Assembly (NCBI GenBank): GCA_023667055.1
Contig: JAMPAV010000001.1
Location: forward strand, 405,912-457,297
DNA length: 51,386 nucleotides
Reading direction: 5' to 3'
Source: Muribaculum sp.
GTDB taxonomy: Bacteria; Bacteroidota; Bacteroidia; Bacteroidales; Muribaculaceae
Part shown: positions 44,903-51,386 of the stretch, one piece after another
Layout of the letters: every line of letters begins with the position of its first letter
Numbering within the stretch: position 1 is the first letter of the stretch
Position numbers and translations under genes: made by a program
Notes under the pieces: model-generated
Told to the model about the DNA's origin: nothing
The model's input: the letters and a program-made list of their open reading frames with translations, nothing else
Databases searched by the model: none

Positions 44903-47290
44903 TTATTGTTGTTTTGTCATTATCTTTATCCCTGTGTTCTGATATGCGTATGCTATCTTGACGCTCAGAGTCCTCGTCGAAGCATTGTAGGTATAGTCAT
45001 TGCTCGCTTTCCCATTGATATCCACGCTTTTTGGTCGCGCTATGTTGATTATCTCAAGTGTGATCATCCTCACTGTGGGCATGTCCTCATAGCTCCCTGC
45101 CGAACTGATTTCCACTGTAACCACATTCCCCTCTTTCTCTCCGCCGAAGGTGGTCAGTTGATATTCGTTCTCTTCAAGCGATGTGGTCGATTTTCTGTCA
45201 TCATCAAACATCACATACTCCGTCCATTCCTTTGCCGGAAAATATTTCACTGTCAGTTGCGCCGGGTCATACTCGGCTGTGTTGTCCATTTTCTGCATTG
45301 CCTGCGGTATGAAACTGCCGGCCCTGACAAACATTGGCAGCATGGCGAGTGGTGCCTGCACTGTGGCGGTGCTTCCGCCTTTGTAGCTCTTAAGCGGATT
45401 ATTCCAGTCTATCCATTCTCCGGCCGGAAACTCCACTCTGCGTGTCCTTGCGCCTTTGGTCATCACCGGTGCCACCAGCACATTGTCGCCCCAGAGATAT
45501 TCGTCGCTTATATGGGCATATTTTTCATCCTCGTTGTCGCCATGAAAGTTCACCTGGCGCATTAGGGGATAACCCTTTGTGGCGTTCTCGTAGGCGAGGG
45601 TGTAGTTGTATGGCAGCCACTGGTATCTGGTGTTGATGAATTTCTTTATGATGCTTTCTTGCTTGGGATAGTGGTAGGGCTCGGGCTTGTCTTGCGCATG
45701 GGTACGGAGCACCGGTGAGAATGTCCCTGCCTGAATCCACCTTACATATAGCTCGGGATCGTAGGGATGCTTTTCATCAATGGCAAATCCTCCCACGTCG
45801 TTGCTCATATACCCTAATCCGGATAGTCCGCTGCTGAGCATCAGTTTGTTCTGTGCCTGAAGACCTTCCCATGAGCGGGCCACGTCGGATGTCCATGGAA
45901 ACACTCCATACTGCTGCAATCCGGTGGTCCCTCCTCGCATCATAAGCATCGGACGCATGTCCGGGAAATCTCGTCGCAGTCCGTCGTAGATCATTTTGCT
46001 CCATTCGTTGCCGTAATAATTGTGGTATTCCTCGGCTGTCTCTCCGTTGGCGTGCACTATCTCCACCGGATGAACCTCAGGCTCTCCAAGGTCGCCCCAC
46101 CAACCCGAAAAACCTTCAGCGGTGAGTGGCAAAAGCCTGTTCCACATCCAGTCACGTGTCCCGGGGTTGGCGATGTCAAACATTCCGGCTTCTCCCACCC
46201 ATGTCGTCACATCCTTGGTCTTACCGTTTGCATCTTTTGTAAGCAATCCCTTGCTGTTAAGTGTATTGTAGTTGTCGATGGCTCCGATTTTGTTTATATA
46301 TGGCTGGTGGATGGGTACTACATGTATCCCATTGGATTTCATGTAGTCAAGCATCTTTTTGTGGTCTGGCCATTGCTTCTTGTCCCATTCAAGGCGACCC
46401 ATGTCGGTCTCCACTCCATACCAGTAGAGGTCGAGCACCATGCCATCCACAGGATAGCCGCGTTGCTTCAGCGAGTCTATGGCTCCGTAAGCCTCTTTCT
46501 CATTATGATATCCATATTTTGATGTTATGTATCCTAAGGTCCAGAATGGCGGCAACGGTTGTTTTCCGGTAAGTCCCATGAAATTTTCTGTCGCTCCGGC
46601 AAGTGTCCCGTCTCCGTTTATGAAATAGTAACTCAATGGTTTTGTGGATATGGTTCGATAGGTAATGGTGTCTTTACCCATTGTCAGCTTGGCTTTGGCA
46701 TAGTCGTCCATGAGAATTCCATAGCCATTGTCGCTCACGAAGTATGGAATGTTTATGTTTGCTTGGCTCAGTCGCTCGTCGCCCTCTCCGTATCCGTAGT
46801 TGGCTCGGTTGTAAAGCAACATTTCGCTCCCGTTGAGCGTCATGCTGTGTCCCTTTTCTCCCCCGCCGTAGAAGTTGTCTCCCTTTGGAGTGAGGAAAGT
46901 GGCCGTCTGTTCATCTCCGTCTCTCTCGATGCCATTGGCCTCCATTATCAATGGCTCATTCGATGAATTCAGGAAAGTGATTTTCCCCGAGTTTTTATCA
47001 ATCACCACTTTCGTCGTGGGAGATTGGATTATGTACTCTTCTCCGCTTGCCCATGAATGAGTGTCGCTCATGCCGGGAGCCGTAGTGGGAAGAATTTTTT
47101 TGGGAGTTGAGGATGTCTCTGTGTTTTCCACAATATAAAAAATGTCGTTGCTGTAGGGAATCACCTCTATGGTCCCCTTTTTGGTAGTGACAACATATTT
47201 TTTATTGTCGGGTGTTCCCGTAAAAGCGGCAACAGCGGCTCCGGTCGTGACCGCAGCCGCTATCATCATACATGTTATTATTCTCTTCAT
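44903..47290 (-). CDS. GH31 alpha-glucosidase
   Basis: A secreted exo-glucosidase acting on alpha-glucans or oligosaccharides. The signal peptide is MKRIITCMMIAAAVTTGAAV. The N-terminal beta-sandwich (about 30-240) is followed by the barrel starting LPPFWTLGYITSKYGYHN. The nucleophile Asp is in FSGWWGDLGEPEV and the acid/base Asp in FPWTSDVARSWEG, both well conserved. C-terminal beta domains and a DUF5110-like tail complete the 795 residues. It is the first gene of a two-gene operon with the C69 dipeptidase. The exact linkage is not predictable. The 94-bp element copy B lies upstream at 47369-47462. Confidence 0.95.
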   Translation of the reverse strand: MKRIITCMMIAAAVTTGAAVAAFTGTPDNKKYVVTTKKGTIEVIPYSNDIFYIVENTETSSTPKKILPTTAPGMSDTHSWASGEEYIIQSPTTKVVIDKNSGKITFLNSSNEPLIMEANGIERDGDEQTATFLTPKGDNFYGGGEKGHSMTLNGSEMLLYNRANYGYGEGDERLSQANINIPYFVSDNGYGILMDDYAKAKLTMGKDTITYRTISTKPLSYYFINGDGTLAGATENFMGLTGKQPLPPFWTLGYITSKYGYHNEKEAYGAIDSLKQRGYPVDGMVLDLYWYGVETDMGRLEWDKKQWPDHKKMLDYMKSNGIHVVPIHQPYINKIGAIDNYNTLNSKGLLTKDANGKTKDVTTWVGEAGMFDIANPGTRDWMWNRLLPLTAEGFSGWWGDLGEPEVHPVEIVHANGETAEEYHNYYGNEWSKMIYDGLRRDFPDMRPMLMMRGGTTGLQQYGVFPWTSDVARSWEGLQAQNKLMLSSGLSGLGYMSNDVGGFAIDEKHPYDPELYVRWIQAGTFSPVLRTHAQDKPEPYHYPKQESIIKKFINTRYQWLPYNYTLAYENATKGYPLMRQVNFHGDNEDEKYAHISDEYLWGDNVLVAPVMTKGARTRRVEFPAGEWIDWNNPLKSYKGGSTATVQAPLAMLPMFVRAGSFIPQAMQKMDNTAEYDPAQLTVKYFPAKEWTEYVMFDDDRKSTTSLEENEYQLTTFGGEKEGNVVTVEISSAGSYEDMPTVRMITLEIINIARPKSVDINGKASNDYTYNASTRTLSVKIAYAYQNTGIKIMTKQQ

Positions 47291-47336
47291 CTTTGATATT
47301 CAATGAAATTCATAGTCCCTTGCAAATCCTGAATCA

Positions 47337-47491
47337 ATTCCTAATTCCTAATTCCTCTTTCCTAATTCTAATGTCACTAAATAAATCACCGAAATCATCG
47401 GTTTTCCTCCTGTGTAAGGGGCTTCAAGCCCCTTAAGACAACGCTAATTTAGCGACATTATTCCTAATTCCTCTTTCCTAATTCCTAATTC
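47337..47491. repeat. ATTCCTA heptamer arrays on both sides of the palindromic element
   Basis: Left, 47337-47368: attccta, attccta, attcctc, tttccta, attc. Right, 47460-47491: attccta, attcctc, tttccta, attccta, attc. The 22 bases 47347-47368 and 47463-47484 are identical and touch the element borders, so the array appears split or duplicated by the 94-bp element. Confidence 0.85.
47369..47462. repeat. 94-bp palindromic element, copy B
   Basis: Terminal inverted repeats taatgtcactaaat and atttagcgacatta match at 13 of 14 positions. Inside are an accg...cggt dyad and the perfect hairpin aaggggcttcaagcccctt. Same orientation as copy A, and again just downstream of a minus-strand gene (36 bp past the stop at 47498). 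It looks like a non-autonomous mobile element (MITE- or REP-like). No open frame of use and no transposase in the window. Confidence 0.85.
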
Positions 47492-47497
47492 AAAGAA

Positions 47498-48694
47498 TCA
47501 TAGCTCTATGTCCCCATCCACTATCACATGCCAGGGCAGACCGTTCTTGGCAAGTGTCTCAAGGAATGGATCAGGATCGAATTCTTCCACATTGTGCACT
47601 CCGGGCTTAACCCACTTGCCGGTAAGGAACATCATCGCGCCAACCATGGCCGGGACTCCGGTGGTGTAGCTTACTGCCTGTGCTCCGGTCTCCTTGTATG
47701 CCTCCTGGTGCGAGCAGTTGTTGTAGATGTAATATGTCGATTCCTTGCCTTCTTTGTCTATACCTCGGATGCGGCATCCGATTGAGGTCTCTCCTGTATA
47801 GTTCTCTCCAAGCGATCCGGGGTCTGGCAACACTGCCTTAAGGAATTGGATTGGAATGATTTCCTGACCGTTGTACATCACCGGGTCTATTCTTGCCATA
47901 CCTATGTCCTGTATCACTCGCAGATGTGTCAGATATTCCTGTCCGAATGTCATCCAGAAACGCGCACGCTTGATGGTCGGGAAATTCTGCACGAGGCTTT
48001 CAAGCTCCTCATGATAGAGCAGATAACTCTCGCGTTCGCCGATGTTGGGGTAGGTGAGGGGCTTGTGAATCTCAAGGTTCTCTGTCTCCACCCATTTGCC
48101 GTCTTCCCAGTATTTCCCTTTCTGTGTGATCTCGCGGATGTTGATTTCCGGGTTGAAGTTGGTGGCGAAGGCCTTGCCGTGGTTGCCGGCGTTGCAATCC
48201 ACTATGTCAAGATATTGCATCTCCTTGAAGTGATGCTTCGCTGCGTATGCCACAAACACAGCGCTCACTCCGGGGTCGAATCCGCAACCCAAGATTGCCG
48301 TCAGTCCGGCTTCCTCAAAACGCTTGCGGTAGGCCCATTGCCAGCTGTATTCGAAATGCGCCTCTTCCTTAGGCTCATAGTTGGCCGTGTCAAGATAGTT
48401 CACTCCGCATTTCAGACAAGCCTCCATTATGGTCAGGTCCTGATAGGGGAGTGCCACGTTGATGCAGATGTCTGGCTTGTGGCGGTTGAAAAGCTCCACT
48501 ATCTGGTCCACCTCATCGGCATCCACACTGTCGGTCGTGATGTTCTTCGCTCCGATCTTGGCTGCGAGGGCGTCGCATTTCGATTTGGTGCGGGAGGCTA
48601 TCACTATCTCATTGAATACCTCTGGATGCTGTGCGCATTTGTGCGCTACTACTGAGCCGACGCCTCCGGCGCCAATGATTACAACTTTTCCCAT
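47498..48694 (-). CDS. Saccharopine dehydrogenase family, probable carboxynorspermidine synthase
   Basis: An N-terminal Rossmann domain (VVIIGAGGVGSVVAHKCAQH) is followed by VALPYQDLTIMEACLKCGVN and GCGFDPGVSAVFVAYAAKHH. The 398-residue length and these motifs fit carboxy(nor)spermidine dehydrogenase. That enzyme condenses aspartate semialdehyde with a diamine in the alternative spermidine pathway of gut Bacteroidota. The decarboxylase partner (nspC) is not in the window, so the assignment rests on sequence alone. A promoter with a -33 box inside the ATTCAAA array lies at 48721-48751. The alternative is a lysine-pathway enzyme, which is less likely. Confidence 0.85.
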   Translation of the reverse strand: MGKVVIIGAGGVGSVVAHKCAQHPEVFNEIVIASRTKSKCDALAAKIGAKNITTDSVDADEVDQIVELFNRHKPDICINVALPYQDLTIMEACLKCGVNYLDTANYEPKEEAHFEYSWQWAYRKRFEEAGLTAILGCGFDPGVSAVFVAYAAKHHFKEMQYLDIVDCNAGNHGKAFATNFNPEINIREITQKGKYWEDGKWVETENLEIHKPLTYPNIGERESYLLYHEELESLVQNFPTIKRARFWMTFGQEYLTHLRVIQDIGMARIDPVMYNGQEIIPIQFLKAVLPDPGSLGENYTGETSIGCRIRGIDKEGKESTYYIYNNCSHQEAYKETGAQAVSYTTGVPAMVGAMMFLTGKWVKPGVHNVEEFDPDPFLETLAKNGLPWHVIVDGDIEL

Positions 48695-48720
48695 TCTTTA
48701 TTTTATTTCGTTTTTATTTG

Positions 48721-48751
48721 CAAAGTTAATAAATTTCGCGAATAATTCAAA
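48721..48751 (-). promoter_or_regulatory. Promoter with -33 box inside a heptamer array
   Basis: On the minus strand TAACTTTG (48728-48721) lies 19 nt after TTTG (48751-48748). That TTTG is part of the first ATTCAAA unit, which reads TTTGAAT on this strand. The start codon follows at 48694. Confidence 0.65.
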
Positions 48752-48803
48752 ATTCAAAATTCAGCATTCAAAATTCAAAATTCAAAATTCAAAATTCAAA
48801 ATT
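48745..48803. repeat. ATTCAAA heptamer array, eight units
   Basis: Eight consecutive 7-bp units from 48745 to 48800 (seven attcaaa and one attcagc at 48759-48765) and a partial unit. The array ends two bases before the stop codon of the small lipoprotein gene (48806) and runs into the promoter of the dehydrogenase gene. Confidence 0.92.
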
Positions 48804-48805
48804 AT

Positions 48806-49315
48806 TCATCTGCTGACCACAATCAGTGGCTGTTCCGGTGTCATCCCGATATATCTGAATCCGGGATTCGCCTTGTTGAATGCATCAAGCACATATTTCA
48901 GCGAGTCTGCCGTCGTCGCGCTTCCGGCAATTATGAAATGCCGCTCTTTTCCGTCGGTGGCTATTACGGGCTTCAGATTACCCTTCTTTATGTCCTTCAG
49001 CATTGATGTGGAGTTGGTGTTCATCTTGAACATCGCCACTGCAAGCCGGTAGGGGCCGGCCTGTGGCCATGGCTGTCCATTCTCCGGCTTCAGATAGAAA
49101 TGCTGAAGTTGGAGCGTGTCTTTTCCGAGTACCACCCAGTTTGTGGAGTTCTCATTCAGCAACTTATGTCCTCCGGTCAGCAGTTCTGCATCCGGATCCA
49201 CATACTCCCGCTTAGCCTTTGCTGCATCATACGCCTGCTTGTAGCCCTTCTCCGTCGGCTTGCACCCCACTGTCACAGCCAATAGCAAAATCCCAATTAT
49301 AAAATTAATTCTCAT
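48806..49315 (-). CDS. Small SPOR-like lipoprotein
   Basis: The lipoprotein signal MRINFIIGILLLAVTVGC puts the lipidated Cys at about residue 18, followed by KPTEKG. The C-terminal half has an alternating beta-alpha pattern (YRLAVAMFKMNTNSTSML, RHFIIAGSATTADSLKYVLD, YIGMTPEQPLIVV) that resembles a SPOR domain, which binds denuded peptidoglycan. ATG 49315 was chosen; a TTG at 49321 would add two residues. It lies between two heptamer arrays, 10 bp after the GH13 gene. The SPOR call is tentative. Confidence 0.75.
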   Translation of the reverse strand: MRINFIIGILLLAVTVGCKPTEKGYKQAYDAAKAKREYVDPDAELLTGGHKLLNENSTNWVVLGKDTLQLQHFYLKPENGQPWPQAGPYRLAVAMFKMNTNSTSMLKDIKKGNLKPVIATDGKERHFIIAGSATTADSLKYVLDAFNKANPGFRYIGMTPEQPLIVVSR

Positions 49316-49320
49316 CCTCA

Positions 49321-49345
49321 ATTCTCAATTCTCAATTCTCAATTC
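49321..49345. repeat. ATTCTCA heptamer array overlapping the GH13 stop codon
   Basis: Three attctca units (49321-49341) plus attc. The array contains the GH13 stop codon (49325-49327) and encodes its last residues (ELRIEN). It ends 6 bp from the start codon of the small lipoprotein gene. Confidence 0.85.
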
Positions 49346-51217
49346 ATACACCCCTGTACTCCTCGCTGGTATATTAAGTGTCTTCTCCCCGTCGCGAAGT
49401 ATTCTTGATTCTCCTGTGAGAATATTTGTGTAGGTAGCGCCCGTAGGTATTATCTCTGCATATCGGCTCATGTCCAGGTCCAGATCCTCATCCTTGCCGT
49501 TGAGTATCACGATCACTTCCTCCGGCCCGAACTTGCGGCGGTAGAGATACACTCCATTCGTCGGCATGAAATGCTTCATGTCTCCTTTTCCTATGGCATT
49601 GGAGTTTTTCCTCCATTTGTTGATGGTAGAAATGAAATCGTATGCTTCATTTTGAAGCTCGCTTCTTCCGGCTGCTGTAAATTGGTTCTCCTTGTCTCCC
49701 TTGAATCCTCCCGGCATGTCGCGCCTTACATATCCGTCTGATTTCTCTTTGCTGCCGTTCATAAGCAGCTCTGTGCCGTAATATAGTTGTGGTATTCCGG
49801 GCACTGTAAGAAGCATCGCCACTGCCTGCTTCCAGGCATCAAGATTTTCCGGCATGTCAAGTATAAAACGGTCGGTGTCGTGATTATCCAAGAATCTCAA
49901 CACGTTCATCGGGTTGGCATACACATAGTCAAGCGCAAAATGGTCATACACCTCATTTATACCGTTCCATGCCTGCGAATCCACCTTGAAAGGCTTGAGG
50001 TCGGCGCATAATATGCTTAGTGGAAAGTCCATCACCACCGGTAGCCTGGTATCCACTCCCTTGGCTGCTGCTATGGCTGATCCGGTCTGCCAGAACTGCT
50101 CGCCGGCCGGACTCCCATACCAGCATTCTCCCACAATGTTGAAATCGGGATACTCTGCCATCACTGCATCTATCCATTTCCCCATTTCCTTCATGTCAGC
50201 GTAGGGATATGTGTCCATGCGTATGCCATCGATTTGGGCATCCTCTATCCAGAAAATTGAGTTCTGGATCAAATATTTCATCAAGTGCCCGTTCTTTTGG
50301 TTTAGGTCGGGCATTTCTTCTACAAACCATCCGTTCACTGTCAAATCCTTGTCATATTCCGAGGCGTATGGGTCGGTGATAGTGCTCAGGCGGTAGTTGG
50401 TCTGCCGGTAGTCGCCCTGATGATTAAACCAGTTGCTTGCCGGTGGGTCAAGTGCCCATGGATGATGGCTGCCTGAATGGTTGAATATCATGTCCATCAC
50501 CATTTTGATGTCTTTATTATGGAGCGTGTCGATGAGTTCTGCGTATTCTTCGTTGGTGCCGAAACGTGGATCCACCCTGTAGTAGTCAGTGGTGGCATAG
50601 CCATGATAACTGCCTCTTGGCATGTCATTTTCAAGCACGGGATTCAGCCATACTGCGGTCACTCCAAGCGAGTCAATATAGTCAATGTGGTCGGCTATTC
50701 CCTTCAGGTCTCCGCCATGGCGGGCATTGGGATTCTTCCGGTCTGCTTCCGATTGATTCTTCAGGTTCTTCTCGCCCGGATGTTTCTTGCCTCCCGATGC
50801 AAACCGGTCGGGCATCACCATATATAGTACATCCGCTGCTGAGAATCCCTGTGCCCCACGCATCTCTCGTCTCGGTTTCAACTCGAAATCGCGTGTCAGG
50901 GTTTTTCCATCTGCTCTCCATTGCAGTTTCATCACTCCCGGCTTGGCTTCCAGCGTTATGTCGAGATATACATACTGCCAGTTGTCGCTTCCGTCAAGTC
51001 TTGCCACTGAATCCACCCTCACGCCGGGATATTCCACCGAAAACTCTGCATTTTTGATGTCGTTGCCGTGTATCTGCAATTGAAGCGTGGTGTCATGCAT
51101 CCCCACCCACCAATATGGAGGGTCTATCTTATCTACAGAAATGGCTGCCACGGCCTCCCCGGCCATGGCAGCGCATATCGTCAATGTTTTCAACTTTTTC
51201 ATCCTTTTCAATGCTTT
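49325..51217 (-). CDS. GH13 alpha-amylase family enzyme (neopullulanase/cyclomaltodextrinase-like)
   Basis: A secreted enzyme that hydrolyses starch-type oligosaccharides, similar in layout to SusA. An N-terminal beta domain (about 30-130, WWVGMHDTTLQLQIHGNDI) is followed by the barrel with VLYMVMPDRFASG. Catalytic residues are Asp in IDGIRMDTYPYAD, Glu in NIVGECWYGS and Asp in RFLDNHDTDRF. A C-terminal beta domain ends in YELRIEN, encoded by the heptamer array. The start is uncertain: several Met codons exist (51256, 51217, 51202). ATG 51217 keeps a normal signal peptide (KKLKTLTICAAMAGEAVAA). No SusC/SusD genes are within view. Confidence 0.93.
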   Translation of the reverse strand, partial: KALKRMKKLKTLTICAAMAGEAVAAISVDKIDPPYWWVGMHDTTLQLQIHGNDIKNAEFSVEYPGVRVDSVARLDGSDNWQYVYLDITLEAKPGVMKLQWRADGKTLTRDFELKPRREMRGAQGFSAADVLYMVMPDRFASGGKKHPGEKNLKNQSEADRKNPNARHGGDLKGIADHIDYIDSLGVTAVWLNPVLENDMPRGSYHGYATTDYYRVDPRFGTNEEYAELIDTLHNKDIKMVMDMIFNHSGSHHPWALDPPASNWFNHQGDYRQTNYRLSTITDPYASEYDKDLTVNGWFVEEMPDLNQKNGHLMKYLIQNSIFWIEDAQIDGIRMDTYPYADMKEMGKWIDAVMAEYPDFNIVGECWYGSPAGEQFWQTGSAIAAAKGVDTRLPVVMDFPLSILCADLKPFKVDSQAWNGINEVYDHFALDYVYANPMNVLRFLDNHDTDRFILDMPENLDAWKQAVAMLLTVPGIPQLYYGTELLMNGSKEKSDGYVRRDMPGGFKGDKENQFTAAGRSELQNEAYDFISTINKWRKNSNAIGKGDMKHFMPTNGVYLYRRKFGPEEVIVILNGKDEDLDLDMSRYAEIIPTGATYTNILTGESRILRDGEKTLNIPARSTGVYELRIEN

Positions 51218-51309
51218 CATCGTTATCATCGTTTTCGTTGTTTTCATTGATTTCAATGTCCCGTTTTAGATTTTAATTGTCTCTCAATCTTGATTCTATA
51301 GTACACGCA

Positions 51310-51344
51310 CAAAGTAATTGTGCATTTTTGTTTGCCGAAGCAAA
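51310..51344 (-). promoter_or_regulatory. Possible promoter of the GH13 gene
   Basis: On the minus strand TTTG (51344-51341) is followed after 23 nt by TTACTTTG (51317-51310). The spacing is at the upper limit and the second base of the -7 box deviates. The window ends 42 bp further on. Confidence 0.4.
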
Positions 51345-51386
51345 TTCCGCATCCATCGGCTTCCATCCGAGATTTCGCAGAGCGAA

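Noticed and set aside
44672..45565. 297-codon + frame over the C69/GH31 junction
   Set aside because: Shadow of two clear enzymes on the minus strand; Cys/His-rich without a motif.
47846..48655. 269-codon + frame over the dehydrogenase gene
   Set aside because: Shadow of the dehydrogenase; no independent support.
48745..48803. CRISPR array
   Set aside because: Units of 7 bp are directly adjacent with no spacers, and no cas genes are present.
29860..51256. Polysaccharide utilisation locus
   Set aside because: Three glycosidases occur, but they are dispersed among housekeeping genes and no SusC/SusD, sensor or sulfatase genes are present.

Overview
The window looks like chromosomal core DNA of a gut-type Bacteroidales, most likely a Muribaculaceae relative. 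That placement is an inference from these signs: promoters of the Bacteroidota type (TTTG about 20 nt before TAnnTTTG), the absence of clear Shine-Dalgarno sites, insert-containing long IspG and SecA, DUF3256, DUF4105, DUF4250 and GYF_2 proteins, an M23-like/dxr/rseP gene order, secreted proteins with a type IX-like C-terminal tail, and many secreted glycosidases. There is no phage, integrase, CRISPR array, rRNA or full insertion sequence.

Layout. From 122 to 29759 nearly everything is on the + strand: ispG; a long coiled-coil lipoprotein followed by an OmpA porin; a 1010-residue secreted protein made of three copies of one unknown module; a DEAD-box helicase overlapping a DUF3256 gene; gltX; an Omp28-like secreted protein; an RluB-type pseudouridine synthase with a prion-like N-terminus; asnS; a DUF4105 protein (the family of the Bacteroides lipoprotein N-acyltransferase Lnb); an alkaline-phosphatase-fold protein that appears to have lost its catalytic residues; secA; two small GYF_2 membrane proteins; a secreted Ntn hydrolase; a small membrane protein; a hotdog thioesterase; and dprA. 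The only minus-strand gene in this half is a 59-codon DUF4250 gene at 26266-26445. A bidirectional terminator at 29791-29825 separates the halves. From 29860 to 51256 everything is on the minus strand: GH35 beta-galactosidase, AlkD-like HEAT protein, dipeptidyl peptidase III, RlmI-type methyltransferase, rseP, dxr, a degenerate LytM/M23 protein, tRNA-Thr(CGU), gdhA, a second OmpA protein, a C69 dipeptidase, GH31 alpha-glucosidase, a carboxynorspermidine-synthase-like dehydrogenase, a small SPOR-like lipoprotein and a GH13 amylase.

How the genes work together. Much of the window concerns the cell envelope and export: SecA, the DUF4105 protein, RseP, the LytM-like protein, two OmpA proteins, several lipoproteins and several secreted enzymes. 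IspG and Dxr supply isoprenoid precursors. The GH13, GH31 and GH35 enzymes with the C69 dipeptidase and DPP III form a periplasmic or surface set for breaking down alpha-glucans, galactosides and peptides, though no SusC/SusD pair is present.

The most unusual signal is between genes. At least eight gene junctions carry short arrays of AT-rich repeats with a period of exactly 7 bp but with different sequences (ATTCAAA, TTTTGCA, ATTCTCA, TTTAAGG/TAAACCT, ATTCCTA). They touch or supply start codons, stop codons, a probable -33 promoter box, and the arms of long hairpins, including one in the secA leader. One array also holds a 94-bp palindromic element with terminal inverted repeats, present twice in the window.
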